Below the pieces are notes generated by a model. It saw only the letters and a program-made list of their open reading frames with translations, had not been told where the DNA came from and did not search any database. A stretch of DNA of 53,203 nucleotides, taken from contig NZ_CAJVAP010000021.1 of assembly GCF_910593785.1 (NCBI RefSeq), positions 1 to 53,203 of the forward strand, written 5' to 3'. The stretch comes from Leucobacter soli (GTDB lineage: Bacteria > Actinomycetota > Actinomycetes > Actinomycetales > Microbacteriaceae). The translations under genes and the position numbers were made by a program. This document shows positions 7,590 to 16,463 of this stretch, in pieces. Every line of letters starts with the position of its first letter. Positions within the stretch are counted from its first letter, which is position 1.

Positions 7590-9136
7590 GCGCGGCCGAG
7601 CGCCCCCGGCGGCGGAACGAGCCGAGCGGCAGAGATGGCCGGGGCAGAGACGGCCGGGGCCGAGGCGAGCAGAGCCGAGGCCGCGGACCCGAGGAGCGGC
7701 GCGGGAGGGGCGGCGCGGCCGGCGGTCGGGTCTCGGCCGCCCGGCTCGTCGCCTACGACGTGCTGCGCGACGTCGAGAACCGCGACGCCTATGCGAACCT
7801 CGCGCTGCCGGCCCGGATCCGCGAGGCCCGTCTGAACCCGCGCGACGCGGCGCTGGCCACCGAGCTCGCGGCCGGCACGCTGCGCGGTCGCGGCCGTTAC
7901 GACCGCATCATCGAGCTCGCCTCGGGGCGCGATATCTCGGAGGTCGATTCGCGCACCCGTAACGTCCTGCGGCTCGGCGCGCACCAGCTGCTCGGCATGC
8001 GTACGGCCGCTCACGCGGCGGTCAACGAGAGCGTGGAGCTGCAGCGCCGCGTGGCGAACGAGCGGGCCGCCGGCTTCGTCAACGGCGTGCTGCGCGCCAT
8101 CGAGCGCGCCGATGGGGCCGCCTGGGATGCGCGGATCGGCGAGACCGCGACGAGTGCCGACGAGGCGCTCGCGGATCGCACTTCGCACCCGGCTTGGGTG
8201 CTGCGCGCGCTGCGCGCCGCGCTGCAGTCGGAGGGCCGCGAGTCGGAGCTCGAGGATCTGCTCGCCGCCGACAACCTCGCGCCGCGGGTGAGCCTCGCGC
8301 TGCTGCCCGGCGCCGGTATCGATGCCGAGACCGCGGAGGCGCTCGGCATCGACGTGGACCGGGGCGAGGCGACCGTGACCGCGAGCGGGCCGTCGCCGCT
8401 CGGGCTCGAGCTGCGCGGCGGCGATCCCGGGCGCGCGATCGATGCGCTGGACGCGCCGGAGGGCACGGTGCGCGTGCAGGATCAGGGCTCGCAGCTCGCC
8501 GCGCTCGCGTTGAGCCGCGTGCGGCCGGTCGCCGCGGGCGAGCGCTGGCTCGATCTGTGCGCCGGCCCCGGCGGCAAGACGGCCGTGCTCGCGGCGGAGG
8601 CGGCGCTCGGCGGTGCGTCGCTGCGCGCGAACGAGGTCTCCGAGCATCGCGCCGAACTCGTGAGTCGCGCGGTGGTCGCGCATGAGGGCGATGTCGAGAT
8701 CGTGTGCCGGGACGGCCGGGACGACGGCGCCTTCGGCGGACCGGATGCCCGATTCGACCGGATCCTCATCGATGCGCCCTGTTCGGGGCTGGGCGCGCTG
8801 CGTCGCCGCCCCGAGGCGCGCTGGCGCAAGACTCCCGAGGATCTGCCGATGCTCACGGCGCTGCAGGGCGAGTTGTTCGACTCGGCGGTGCGGCATCTCG
8901 CACCCGGGGGCGTGATCGCCTACGTCACCTGCTCGCCGCACCTCGCCGAGACCCGGGTGGTGGTCGCCGGCGCGTTGAAGCGCCATCCCGGGCTGCGCGA
9001 GCTGGATGCACGGGCCGTGCTGAACGCGGTGGCGCGCGATGCGCTGGATCTGCCGGGCCCGCAGCTCGGCGCGCAGCTCTGGCCGCACCGCCACGGCACC
9101 GATGGGATGTTCGTCGCGCTCGTCGCGATGAACTGA
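7586..9136 (+). CDS. rsmB: 16S rRNA (cytosine-967-C5)-methyltransferase RsmB/Sun
   Basis: SAM-dependent m5C methyltransferase acting on 16S rRNA. The 516 residues comprise a basic, Gly/Arg-rich extension (about 1-48), an NusB-like RNA-binding domain (about 49-180) and a Rossmann methyltransferase domain. SAM-binding LDLCAGPGGKTAVLA is at about residue 325. The two catalytic-loop cysteines are visible in DAPCSGLGALRRRPEARW and YVTCSPHLAETR. The GTG start overlaps the fmt stop. The last codons (ALVAMN-stop) form the first unit of a 34-bp tandem repeat that continues downstream. The long N-terminal Arg/Gly extension is unusual for E. coli-type proteins but common in high-GC actinobacteria. Confidence 0.94.
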   Translation: MSAAERPRRRNEPSGRDGRGRDGRGRGEQSRGRGPEERRGRGGAAGGRVSAARLVAYDVLRDVENRDAYANLALPARIREARLNPRDAALATELAAGTLRGRGRYDRIIELASGRDISEVDSRTRNVLRLGAHQLLGMRTAAHAAVNESVELQRRVANERAAGFVNGVLRAIERADGAAWDARIGETATSADEALADRTSHPAWVLRALRAALQSEGRESELEDLLAADNLAPRVSLALLPGAGIDAETAEALGIDVDRGEATVTASGPSPLGLELRGGDPGRAIDALDAPEGTVRVQDQGSQLAALALSRVRPVAAGERWLDLCAGPGGKTAVLAAEAALGGASLRANEVSEHRAELVSRAVVAHEGDVEIVCRDGRDDGAFGGPDARFDRILIDAPCSGLGALRRRPEARWRKTPEDLPMLTALQGELFDSAVRHLAPGGVIAYVTCSPHLAETRVVVAGALKRHPGLRELDARAVLNAVARDALDLPGPQLGAQLWPHRHGTDGMFVALVAMN

Positions 9137-9252
9137 CAGGCGCAGAGTCGCGCTCGTCGCAATGAACTGACAGGCGGAAAGTCGCGCTCGTCGCGACGAA
9201 CCGATGAGTGGAGAATCCCGCTCGTCGGGATGAACCGGTGGCACGACGACCG
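9117..9252 (+). repeat. 34-bp tandem repeat, four units, covering the 3' end of rsmB
   Basis: Units start at 9117, 9151, 9185 and 9219, exactly 34 bases apart, each beginning CGCTCGTCG. Units 1 and 2 differ at 3 of 34 positions; units 3 and 4 are progressively diverged. Unit 1 contains the last codons and stop of rsmB, so the array may have arisen by duplication of the gene end. Confidence 0.85.
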
Positions 9253-9263
9253 GGACCCCGGTC
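9248..9263 (+). terminator. hairpin after the repeat array
   Basis: GACCGG pairs with CCGGTC around a GACC tetraloop. There is no T-run, as is usual for terminators in high-GC actinobacteria. It may end fmt-rsmB transcription. Confidence 0.35.
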
Positions 9264-9299
9264 GAGTCGACGGGTCGGCGAGGCAGCGGGGCGAGCGCG

Positions 9300-9305
9300 T
9301 AAGCT
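9300..9305 (+). promoter_or_regulatory. -10 box for the MFS gene, leaderless
   Basis: TAAGCT ends six bases before the GTG at 9312, with no ribosome binding site. Confidence 0.5.
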
Positions 9306-9311
9306 GTTCGG

Positions 9312-10802
9312 GTGAGCACACCCGAGGCCGCCTCGAACGGCGCTGAAGGGCCGGGCCGGGAGACGTCCTCCGTGCCGCCGGTCGCGCAGCAGCGCGCGCA
9401 ATGGCGCACCTTCGTGCATGTCCTGGTGAATACGGCGGTGGCGGGGCTCACGACCAACTTCATCTGGTTCGCGGTCGTCTTCTGGGTGTACCTCGAGACG
9501 AAGAGCATTCTCGCCACGGGCCTGTTGAGCGGCGCCTACATGATCCTGCTCGCGGTCTGCTCGATGTGGTTCGGATCGCTCGTCGACCGCTATCGCAAGC
9601 ATCGGGTGATGCTGGTGTCGGCCTGGTGCTCGCTCGTGGCCTTCGTCGTCGGATGCGTCATCTTCTTCACGATTCCGGCGGAGACGCTGCTCGCGCTGAA
9701 CGGACCGTGGTTCTGGGCGTTCGCGCTCGTGCTGCTCGCGGGCTGCGTGGTCGAGCTGCTGCGCGGCCTCGCGCTCTCCACGACGGTGACGCTGCTGGTG
9801 CCGGTGGAGCGCCACGCGAACGCGAACGGTCTCGTCGGGACGGTGCAGGGTCTCAGCTTCATCGTCACGAGCGTCTTCAGCGGTATCTCCATCGGGTTCT
9901 TCGGCATGGGCGTCACCATGCTGATCGCCACGGCGCTGACGGCGATCCCGGTCGTGCACCTGCATCTGCTGCGCATCCCCGAGCCCGAGATCGCGCACGA
10001 TCCGAACCGCAGCGCCGTCGACTTCCGGGGCGGTTGGCTGGCCATGCTCGCCGTGCCGGGGCTCATCGGGCTGGTCATCTTCACGACCTTCAACAATCTC
10101 TCGTCGGGCGTGTACATGGCGCTGCTCGACCCGTACGGCCTGACCATGTTCCCGGTGGAGATCTGGGGCCTGCTCTTCGGCGTCGCCGGCACCGGTTTCA
10201 TCGTCGGCGGCGCGATCGTCGCGAAGCGGGGACTGGGGAGGAACCCGGTGCGCACGATGCTGCTGCTCGTGGCGCTGCTCGGCCTGCTCGGCAGCGTGAT
10301 CACCATCCGGGAGTGGGCCTGGCTGTTCATCGCGGGCATCTGGGTGTTCATGCTCATGATGCCCGCGATCGAAGCGGCCGAGCAGACCGTGATCCAGCGC
10401 GTGGTGCCGTTCGAGAAGCAGGGCCGCGTATTCGGTCTCGCGATGACCTTCGAAGCGGCGGCCGCGCCGATCACCGCCTTCATCATCGCGCCCGTCGCAG
10501 AGTTCTGGGTGGTTCCGTACATGGACGACCCGGCCGGACAGGCCCGCTGGGGCTGGCTGCTGGGCGAGGGGGAGAGCCGAGGCATCGCCCTGATCTTCTT
10601 CTGGACGGGCCTCATCACCGTGGTCCTGGCGCTCGCTGCGATCCTCACGCCCACCTACCGCAGGCTCAGCCGCAGCTTCGCCGAGGCGGAGCCGGCAGCA
10701 CCGCTGTCGGCCGCGGACGAACCGCCCGAGGCCGGCCCCGTGCCGCCGGGGACATCACCGGAGACGGCGCCGGGGTCGTCGATCGACGCGGCGAAGCCGT
10801 AG
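9312..10802 (+). CDS. MFS transporter
   Basis: A 496-residue membrane protein with about twelve hydrophobic segments between residues 35 and 445. It carries the MFS loop motif after TM2 (WFGSLVDRYRKHRVM, about residue 80). Both ends are soluble; the C-terminal 45 residues are Pro/Ala/Glu-rich. A charged loop with the conserved-looking FEKQGRVFGLAMTFE lies in the second half, as in macrolide- and enterobactin-exporter-like MFS proteins. The substrate cannot be inferred. The GTG start is fixed by the -10 box six bases upstream. The gene ends nine bases before rpe but rpe has its own leaderless promoter, so the neighbours do not indicate a shared function. Confidence 0.88.
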   Translation: MSTPEAASNGAEGPGRETSSVPPVAQQRAQWRTFVHVLVNTAVAGLTTNFIWFAVVFWVYLETKSILATGLLSGAYMILLAVCSMWFGSLVDRYRKHRVMLVSAWCSLVAFVVGCVIFFTIPAETLLALNGPWFWAFALVLLAGCVVELLRGLALSTTVTLLVPVERHANANGLVGTVQGLSFIVTSVFSGISIGFFGMGVTMLIATALTAIPVVHLHLLRIPEPEIAHDPNRSAVDFRGGWLAMLAVPGLIGLVIFTTFNNLSSGVYMALLDPYGLTMFPVEIWGLLFGVAGTGFIVGGAIVAKRGLGRNPVRTMLLLVALLGLLGSVITIREWAWLFIAGIWVFMLMMPAIEAAEQTVIQRVVPFEKQGRVFGLAMTFEAAAAPITAFIIAPVAEFWVVPYMDDPAGQARWGWLLGEGESRGIALIFFWTGLITVVLALAAILTPTYRRLSRSFAEAEPAAPLSAADEPPEAGPVPPGTSPETAPGSSIDAAKP

Positions 10803-10805
10803 GCT
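10800..10805 (+). promoter_or_regulatory. -10 box for rpe, leaderless
   Basis: TAGGCT overlaps the stop codon of the MFS gene and ends six bases before the rpe GTG at 10812. Confidence 0.55.
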
Positions 10806-10811
10806 GGTCCG

Positions 10812-11474
10812 GTGACCGCGCAGCGCATCAACCCCAGCATCCTCTCGGCCGACTTCGTCAACCTGCAGCACGAGCTCGAGCGGATCGCCACCGCGGACCT
10901 CGTGCACGTCGATGTGATGGACAATCACTTCGTGCCGAACCTCACGATGGGGCCGCCGATCGTCGAGCGCATTCAGGCAGTCTCGCCGGTGCCGCTCGAC
11001 GTGCATCTGATGATCGCCGACGCGGACCGCTGGGCTCCTGGCTACGCCGAGTTGGGCGCGTTCTCGGTGACGTTCCATGCGGAGGCAGCGGCGGATCCGG
11101 TGGCGCTCGCCCGTCGACTGCGCGAGATCGGCGCCCGAGCGGGCATCGCGCTGAAACCGGGTACCGACCCGGAGCCCTACCTCGAGCTGCTGCCCGAGTT
11201 CGACCAGGTGCTGGTGATGACGGTCGAGCCCGGATTCGGCGGGCAGTCGTTCATGCCCGACATGATGTCGAAGCTGCGGGCGTTCGCCGAGGCGAAGGCA
11301 CGGCTGGGCCTCGACGTCTGGTTGCAGGTCGACGGCGGCATCACGGTCGACACGATCGGCATCGCCGCGGAGGCGGGCGCCGACACCTTCGTGGCGGGCT
11401 CCGCCGTCTACGGCGGGGTTCCCGAGGAACGGATCGCGCAGCTCCGATCCGCAGCGGCCGCCCATGCGCACTGA
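10812..11474 (+). CDS. rpe: ribulose-phosphate 3-epimerase
   Basis: Interconverts ribulose 5-phosphate and xylulose 5-phosphate in the pentose phosphate pathway. The 220-residue TIM barrel shows [12 protein letters not shown] at the start, the metal and substrate motif [18 protein letters not shown] (about residue 34), [23 protein letters not shown] (about residue 137) and VDGGI (about residue 177). These contain the catalytic Asp pair and metal-binding His residues. Length is normal. The pathway product ribose 5-phosphate feeds the His and Trp genes that follow through PRPP, but operon membership is not shown. Confidence 0.96.
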   Translation: MTAQRINPSILSADFVNLQHELERIATADLVHVDVMDNHFVPNLTMGPPIVERIQAVSPVPLDVHLMIADADRWAPGYAELGAFSVTFHAEAAADPVALARRLREIGARAGIALKPGTDPEPYLELLPEFDQVLVMTVEPGFGGQSFMPDMMSKLRAFAEAKARLGLDVWLQVDGGITVDTIGIAAEAGADTFVAGSAVYGGVPEERIAQLRSAAAAHAH

Positions 11475-11501
11475 TCGGCCGATCCGCGCCCGGCGACCCG
11501 A

Positions 11502-11507
11502 TACGAT
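11502..11507 (+). promoter_or_regulatory. -10 box for hisE, probably leaderless
   Basis: TACGAT ends eight bases before the GTG at 11516, with no ribosome binding site in the gap. Confidence 0.45.
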
Positions 11508-11515
11508 AGGTAAAC

Positions 11516-11779
11516 GTGAAGACTTTCGACGAGCTGTTCGCTGAACTCAGCGAGAAGGCCGCTGCGCGCCCCGAGGGCAGCGATACGGTCGCGCGCCTGG
11601 ACGCCGGCGTGCACGCGATCGGGAAGAAGATCGTCGAGGAGGCCGCCGAGGTCTGGATGGCGGCCGAGTACGAGAGCGACGAGGACTGCGCCGAGGAGAT
11701 CAGCCAGCTGCTCTACCATCTGCAGGTGCTCATGCTCGCCAAGGGCCTGAGCCTCTCCGACGTCTACACGCATCTCTAG
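11516..11779 (+). CDS. hisE: phosphoribosyl-ATP pyrophosphatase
   Basis: Second step of histidine synthesis: hydrolyses phosphoribosyl-ATP to phosphoribosyl-AMP. The 87-residue all-alpha protein has the MazG-like metal motif [17 protein letters not shown] (about residues 41-57) and [20 protein letters not shown] with the second acidic pair. It stands alone rather than being fused to HisI. It is followed after 102 bases by hisG, the order typical of actinobacteria. The GTG start is supported by the -10 box. Confidence 0.95.
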   Translation: MKTFDELFAELSEKAAARPEGSDTVARLDAGVHAIGKKIVEEAAEVWMAAEYESDEDCAEEISQLLYHLQVLMLAKGLSLSDVYTHL

Positions 11780-11845
11780 CGTCGGCTTCCCGCGCGATCC
11801 CGCGCATTCGCCGCCGATGCTCGCCACAGCTCCATCACACCGCAC

Positions 11846-11862
11846 GGCCGCGCAGCGCGGCC
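11846..11862 (+). promoter_or_regulatory. short hairpin just upstream of hisG
   Basis: GGCCGCG pairs perfectly with CGCGGCC around a CAG loop, 20 bases before the hisG ATG and right before its GGGAAGG ribosome binding site. It could influence translation initiation or simply separate hisE from hisG. Confidence 0.3.
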
Positions 11863-11881
11863 ACCAGGGAAGGACCACCCC

Positions 11882-12721
11882 ATGCTCCGTGTAGCGGTTC
11901 CCAACAAGGGTTCGCTCTCCGAGATCGCCGCCGAGATGCTGGCCGAGGCCGGCTACAGCGGCCGCAGGGACAGCCGGAAGCTCGTCCACGCCGACGTCCG
12001 CAACGATGTCGAGTTCTTCTACCTGCGGCCGCGGGACATCGCGACCTACGTCGGTTCCGGCGCCCTCGACGTCGGCATCACCGGCCGCGACCTGCTGCTG
12101 GACTCGGGCTCCGACGCGCGGGAGATCGCGCACCTCGACTTCGGCGACTCCACCTTCCGCTTCGCCGGGCCGGCCGGTGCGTTCACCGGGATCGAGGGCC
12201 TCGCGGGGAAGCGCGTCGCGACCAGCTACCCCAAGCTCGTCGACGACTTCCTGCGCGAACGCGGCATCGAAGCGAAGACGGTGAAGCTCGACGGCGCGGT
12301 CGAATCGGCCGTGCAGCTCGGCGTGGCCGACGCCGTCGCCGACGTCGTGTCGACCGGGGCGACGCTGGCCTCGGCGGGTCTCGAGATCTTCGGTCCGGTG
12401 ATCCTCGAATCGACGGCGGTGCTCATCGGCGGGCCCAACCGCCGAGAGGGCATCGACCGCCTGTTGCGACGGCTCCGCGGCGTGCTCGTGGCGCGGAAGT
12501 TCGTGATCATGGACTACGACCTCGAGGAGTCGAAGCTCGAGGCGGCCACGGCGGTCGCCGGCGGCATCGAGTCGCCCACGGTCTCCCCGCTGAAGGAGGA
12601 GGGCTGGGTCGCCGTCCGGGTGATGGTCACCTCCGACGAGGCGAACGACGTGATGGACCGCCTGGCCGATCTCGGCGCCCGCGCGATTCTCGTGACCGCG
12701 ATCCACGCGGCGCGGCTCTGA
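11882..12721 (+). CDS. hisG: ATP phosphoribosyltransferase, long form
   Basis: First committed step of histidine synthesis: joins PRPP and ATP to phosphoribosyl-ATP. At 279 residues it is the long HisG form, which carries a C-terminal ACT-like regulatory domain (about 205-279, IESPTVSPLKEEGWVAVRVM) for histidine feedback and does not need HisZ. The catalytic domain shows LRVAVPNKGSLSE at the N-terminus, ALDVGITGRDLL (about residue 62) and the PRPP-loop-like DAVADVVSTGATLASAGLE (about residue 150). ATG start with GGGAAGG upstream. hisF begins 12 bases after it. Confidence 0.96.
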   Translation: MLRVAVPNKGSLSEIAAEMLAEAGYSGRRDSRKLVHADVRNDVEFFYLRPRDIATYVGSGALDVGITGRDLLLDSGSDAREIAHLDFGDSTFRFAGPAGAFTGIEGLAGKRVATSYPKLVDDFLRERGIEAKTVKLDGAVESAVQLGVADAVADVVSTGATLASAGLEIFGPVILESTAVLIGGPNRREGIDRLLRRLRGVLVARKFVIMDYDLEESKLEAATAVAGGIESPTVSPLKEEGWVAVRVMVTSDEANDVMDRLADLGARAILVTAIHAARL

Positions 12722-12733
12722 GGGGAGAGAGCG

Positions 12734-13495
12734 ATGAGTGTCGCCGTGCGCGTCATCCCGTGCCTCGACGTGGCCGCCGGTCGTGTGGTGAAGGGTGTCA
12801 ACTTCCTCAATCTGCGTGACGCGGGCGACCCGGTGGAGCTCGCCGCCCGCTACGCCGAGCAGGGAGCGGACGAGCTCACCTTCCTCGACGTCACCGCGAC
12901 GGTCGACGACCGCAGCACCACGTACGACGTGGTGCGCCGCACGGCGGAGCAGGTCTTCATCCCGCTCACGGTCGGCGGAGGCGTCCGCAGCGACGAGGAT
13001 GTCGCCCGTCTGCTCGGCGTCGGCGCGGACAAGGTCGGGGTCAACAGCGCCGCGATCGCGCGGCCGGAGCTGATCGGAGAGATCGCGGATCGCTTCGGCG
13101 CGCAGGTGCTGGTGCTGTCGCTCGATGTGAAGCGTTCGCCGAATCAGCCGAGCGGTTTCGTCGTGACGACGCACGGCGGCCGGCGGGAGAGCGACCTCGA
13201 CGCGCTCGAGTGGTGCGGGGAGGCCGTCGACCGCGGCGCCGGGGAGCTGCTCGTGAACTCGATGGATGCCGACGGCACGCTGGCCGGCTTCGACTTGGAG
13301 CTCACGTCGCTCGTTCGCGGCATCTCGTCCGTACCGGTGATCGCCTCGGGCGGCGCCGGGGAGCTCTCGCACTTCGCGCCGGCGATCGCGGCCGGCGCGG
13401 ATGCCGTGCTCGCGGCCTCGGTGTTCCACGACGGCACGTTCACGGTCGGCCAGGTGAAGCGGGCGATCGCCGAAGCCGGCTACGAGGTGCGCTGA
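12734..13495 (+). CDS. hisF: imidazole glycerol phosphate synthase subunit HisF
   Basis: Cyclase subunit of the HisH-HisF complex, which uses ammonia delivered by HisH to form imidazole glycerol phosphate and AICAR. The 253-residue TIM barrel has [19 protein letters not shown] with the first catalytic Asp near residue 12, [13 protein letters not shown] around residue 77, [16 protein letters not shown] (about residue 171) and VIASGGAG (about residue 202). The ATG is preceded by GGGGAGAGAGCG. It lies between hisG and hisI with short gaps, so the three are surely one operon. hisH, hisA, hisB, hisC and hisD are not in this window. Confidence 0.97.
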   Translation: MSVAVRVIPCLDVAAGRVVKGVNFLNLRDAGDPVELAARYAEQGADELTFLDVTATVDDRSTTYDVVRRTAEQVFIPLTVGGGVRSDEDVARLLGVGADKVGVNSAAIARPELIGEIADRFGAQVLVLSLDVKRSPNQPSGFVVTTHGGRRESDLDALEWCGEAVDRGAGELLVNSMDADGTLAGFDLELTSLVRGISSVPVIASGGAGELSHFAPAIAAGADAVLAASVFHDGTFTVGQVKRAIAEAGYEVR

Positions 13496-13499
13496 CACG

Positions 13500-13943
13500 A
13501 TGAGCACCGAAGCGACAGGAATGGAATACGCGGCACCCGACCTCGAGGCGCTGAAGTTCAACGCCGACGGCCTGATCCCCGTCATCGTGCAGGACGATGA
13601 GAACGACCAGGTGCTGATGCTCGCCTGGATGGATCGGGAGGCGCTCCGCCGGACTCTCGGGGAGGGGCGCGTCACCTACTGGTCCCGCTCGCGCGGGGAG
13701 TACTGGCGCAAGGGCGACACCTCGGGGCATCGGCAGTACGTGCGGTCCGTCGCCGCGGACTGCGACGGGGACACGCTCCTCGTGCGGGTGCTCCAGCAGG
13801 GCGCGGCCTGCCACACGGGCACGCGGAGCTGCTTCGACGGCCGCGAGCTGACCGGGGCGGTCGGAGACCCCGATGGGCCGGACGGTGAGCCGAGCACGGG
13901 TGATGCCGCCGCGCAGACGGGGCCGCAGGCCCCGGTAGGCTGA
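13500..13943 (+). CDS. hisI: phosphoribosyl-AMP cyclohydrolase
   Basis: Third step of histidine synthesis: opens the adenine ring of phosphoribosyl-AMP. The core (about residues 18-115) shows [31 protein letters not shown], the metal-binding ADCDGDTLL and the zinc Cys/His segment [10 protein letters not shown]. The last 25 residues are a Pro/Gly/Asp-rich tail outside the family core. It starts five bases after hisF. The end abuts the trpE promoter: the -10 box of trpE lies inside the final codons of hisI. Confidence 0.95.
   Translation: MSTEATGMEYAAPDLEALKFNADGLIPVIVQDDENDQVLMLAWMDREALRRTLGEGRVTYWSRSRGEYWRKGDTSGHRQYVRSVAADCDGDTLLVRVLQQGAACHTGTRSCFDGRELTGAVGDPDGPDGEPSTGDAAAQTGPQAPVG
13936..13941 (+). 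promoter_or_regulatory. -10 box for trpE, leaderless
   Basis: TAGGCT overlaps the end of hisI and ends six bases before the trpE GTG at 13948. A leaderless trpE mRNA has no room for a Trp leader peptide or attenuator. Confidence 0.55.
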
Positions 13944-13947
13944 TCCC

Positions 13948-15498
13948 GTGAGCCTGACGACGACTCGCGCGACCTTCGAAGCGGCACGCGCGACCCGCAC
14001 TGTGATCCCCGTCTGCCGCGAGGTGTTCGCCGATGCCGACACCCCGGTCAGCATCTACCGCAAGGTGGCCGCGAGCCGCCCGGGCACCTTCCTGCTCGAG
14101 TCGGCAGAGCAGGGCGGCGTCTGGACGAGGTTCAGCTTCGTCGGCGCAGGCAGCTTCGGCGTCCTCACGGAACGCGAGGGGCGCGCCCACTGGGTGCCGG
14201 AAGCGGGCAAGCAGGTGGATGAAGGGCGTCTGCTGCCCGGCGGTGTCTCGGAGCTCGCGCCGGCAGAGGCGCTGCGCGCGGTGTACGAGCGCTGGCATCA
14301 GGAGTCCGAGCCCGGGCTGCCTCCGCTCGCGAGCGGATTCGTCGGCTACCTCGGCTGGGAGACGGTGCGGCAGTTCGAACGCCTGCCGAACGGACCGGCG
14401 GAGGGAACCGGACTGCCGACCCAGGCGTTGAGCTTCGTATCCGAGCTCGTCGTGATCGACCATCGCGAGGGCAGCGTCGTGCTGCTCGCCAACGTGCTGA
14501 ACGATGATCGGGCCGAAGACGCGGATGCGCTCTGGTCGGATGCGCAGCGGCGTCTCGACGCGTTGCAGGCCGCTCTGTCGGCCCCTGTCCCGTCGCCGCT
14601 CGGCTCGCTCGATCGGGACGCTGAGCCGCACGCCGCCCGCCGCACAGCGGAGGCCGATTACCTCGCGAGCGTCGAGCGCTCGAAGCGGTACATCGTCGAC
14701 GGAGACATCTTCCAGGTGGTCGTCTCGCAGCGCTTCGACCTGGAGTGCACGGCCGACCCGCTCGACGTCTACCGGGTGCTCCGGCACCTGAACCCGAGCC
14801 CCTACCTGTACCTGCTGCAGGCCGAGGACGCGGAGGGCGCGCCGTTCGCGGTCGTCGGATCCAGCCCCGAGGCGCTCGTCACCGTGCAGGAGGACGGGCA
14901 CGTGCTGACGCACCCGATCGCAGGATCTCGCCCGCGCGGGACCACGGTGGACGAGGATCTGCAGCACGAGCGGGAGCTCCTCGCCGATGAGAAGGAGCGC
15001 GCCGAGCACCTGATGCTCGTCGACCTCGCGCGCAACGATCTGCTGCGCGTCTGCCGGCCCTCGAGCGTCGAGGTGACGGAGTTCATGCGGATCGAGCGCT
15101 TCAGTCACATCATGCATATCGTGAGCACCGTGGAAGGGCGTCTGCGCGAGGACCAGAACCCGGTGGATGCGCTTCGGGCGACGTTTCCGGCCGGTACGCT
15201 CAGCGGAGCGCCGAAGCCGCGCGCCCTGCAGATCATCGACGAGCTCGAGCCGGTGCGCCGCGGCGTCTACGGGGGAGTCGTCGGCTACTTCGGCCTCGGC
15301 GGGGCCGCCGATCTGGCGATCGCCATCCGCACTGCGACGATCCGGGACGGCATCGCGATGGTGCAGGCGGGCGGTGGGATCGTCGCCGATTCCGTGCCCG
15401 AGATGGAGGATCAGGAATCGCGCAACAAGGCGGCCGCCCCGCTGCGCGCCGTCGCCATCGCGAACACGTTGACCCGACTGGGCGGCGAGGATGGCTGA
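13948..15498 (+). CDS. trpE: anthranilate synthase component I
   Basis: Converts chorismate and glutamine-derived ammonia to anthranilate, the first step of tryptophan synthesis. The 516-residue protein has the N-terminal feedback motif FLLES (about residue 47), where Trp binds in this family. The chorismate-binding domain contains HPIAGSRPRGTT, MLVDLARNDLLRV, SHIMHIVSTVEGRL, FPAGTLSGAPKPRALQIIDE and GGVVGYFG. The glutaminase partner TrpG is not in the window and must be encoded elsewhere. The end overlaps the next gene by 8 bases. The GTG start is supported by the -10 box. Confidence 0.97.
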   Translation: MSLTTTRATFEAARATRTVIPVCREVFADADTPVSIYRKVAASRPGTFLLESAEQGGVWTRFSFVGAGSFGVLTEREGRAHWVPEAGKQVDEGRLLPGGVSELAPAEALRAVYERWHQESEPGLPPLASGFVGYLGWETVRQFERLPNGPAEGTGLPTQALSFVSELVVIDHREGSVVLLANVLNDDRAEDADALWSDAQRRLDALQAALSAPVPSPLGSLDRDAEPHAARRTAEADYLASVERSKRYIVDGDIFQVVVSQRFDLECTADPLDVYRVLRHLNPSPYLYLLQAEDAEGAPFAVVGSSPEALVTVQEDGHVLTHPIAGSRPRGTTVDEDLQHERELLADEKERAEHLMLVDLARNDLLRVCRPSSVEVTEFMRIERFSHIMHIVSTVEGRLREDQNPVDALRATFPAGTLSGAPKPRALQIIDELEPVRRGVYGGVVGYFGLGGAADLAIAIRTATIRDGIAMVQAGGGIVADSVPEMEDQESRNKAAAPLRAVAIANTLTRLGGEDG

Positions 15499-16132
15499 GC
15501 GCCCGTCTACGAGCGACGGCGGAACGGTGCGCGGCTCCCGCAGCAAACGGATCCTGCTCGTGGCGATCGTCATCGGCAGCGTCCTCACCCTGGCCGCAGC
15601 CACCCGCATCTGGGTGGAGATCGACCTCTTCGCGGGTGCGGCCGCGTTCGACGAGCTCAGCGTGACCGGCCAGCAGCTCAATCCGTCGATCTCGCCGATC
15701 GCGATCGCCGCGCTGGCCTCCGCCCTCGTGCTCGCGATCGCCGGCCCGGTCCTCCGGCGGGTGCTCGGAGCCGTGGTGCTCCTGCTCGGTGCGGGGATCG
15801 CGCTGCTCGGAGCGAATGCGCAGCTGGATCCGCGCGGCGGCGTCGAGTGGGTGGTCGCCGAGGCGACCGGCCTCGCCGGCGACGCCCAGTACGCGCTGGT
15901 GAGCGGGCTCTCGACCACTCCGTGGCCGGTGCTCACGTGCGTGTACGGCGGGGCGATCGCCCTCGCCGGCGTACTGGTGCTGCTGCTCGGCGGAGGGTGG
16001 CGGGCCGCGGGGCGGAAGTACCAGTCGCGCCCCGACCGGGGCGACGCGGCTGCTGCGGGAGGCGCACCGGATCGAATCGGCGAGTGGGACGCGCTCAGCG
16101 AGGGCCAGGATCCGAGCGACCCCCGTCCGTGA
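15491..16132 (+). CDS. Trp biosynthesis-associated membrane protein
   Basis: A 213-residue membrane protein with four predicted spans (about residues 18-37, 68-85, 88-108 and 147-168) and a hydrophilic C-terminus. It matches by position and topology the actinobacterial family usually found between trpE and trpC (Trp_oprn_chp). Visible pointers are TRIWVEIDLFAG after TM1 and VTGQQLNPSISPIAIAALA. Its function is unknown; a role linked to tryptophan synthesis is inferred only from gene position. The ATG lies inside the end of trpE, so it is translationally coupled. Confidence 0.85.
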   Translation: MAERPSTSDGGTVRGSRSKRILLVAIVIGSVLTLAAATRIWVEIDLFAGAAAFDELSVTGQQLNPSISPIAIAALASALVLAIAGPVLRRVLGAVVLLLGAGIALLGANAQLDPRGGVEWVVAEATGLAGDAQYALVSGLSTTPWPVLTCVYGGAIALAGVLVLLLGGGWRAAGRKYQSRPDRGDAAAAGGAPDRIGEWDALSEGQDPSDPRP

Positions 16133-16191
16133 GGCCGGTGACGGCGACGCGACGGGCCGTCCAGAACTCGCAGGAAACGTCGGACTCGCGG

Positions 16192-16197
16192 TAGGCT
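16192..16197 (+). promoter_or_regulatory. -10 box upstream of the HGxxPAAW gene
   Basis: TAGGCT lies 31 nt before the ATG at 16229. The leader includes GAGGAG at 16219-16224, so this promoter gives a leadered transcript that could also serve trpC-trpB-trpA. Confidence 0.45.
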
Positions 16198-16228
16198 GGT
16201 CGACGACCCATCAGTTTCGAGGAGATAC

Positions 16229-16462
16229 ATGAGTACCCAGCACGGAGATCCTGGTCACGGCGATTCGCCCGCGGCATGGACGGCGGTGATCGTCATGCTG
16301 CTCGGCATCGCGGTCGCGACGACCGCATTCTTCCTGCAGCAGGTCTGGCTGGTCTGGGTGAGCGTCGGCGTGGTGGTGGTGGGCGCGCTGCTCGGGGCGA
16401 TCCTCGCGAAGGCCGGCTACGGCGTGAACGGCCCCAAGTACAACCCCAAGCCCCACGACTGA
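16229..16462 (+). CDS. HGxxPAAW family small membrane protein
   Basis: A 77-residue protein with two transmembrane helices (about 18-37 and 41-62). The diagnostic N-terminal motif reads HGDSPAAW after a short His/Gly-rich head, and the C-terminus ends GYGVNGPKYNPKPHD. This family is found next to trp genes in many actinobacteria and its function is unknown. It has a clear GAGGAG ribosome binding site and its own -10 box. trpC starts two bases after its stop codon, so the two are cotranslated. Confidence 0.85.
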   Translation: MSTQHGDPGHGDSPAAWTAVIVMLLGIAVATTAFFLQQVWLVWVSVGVVVVGALLGAILAKAGYGVNGPKYNPKPHD

Positions 16463-16463
16463 G

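Noticed and set aside
9117-9252. CRISPR array
   Set aside because: The units are directly adjacent with no variable spacers and they diverge progressively; no cas genes are nearby.
11817-11894. 25-codon ORF upstream of hisG as a His leader peptide
   Set aside because: Only two His codons, not clustered, and it overlaps the hisG start with no supporting attenuator hairpins.
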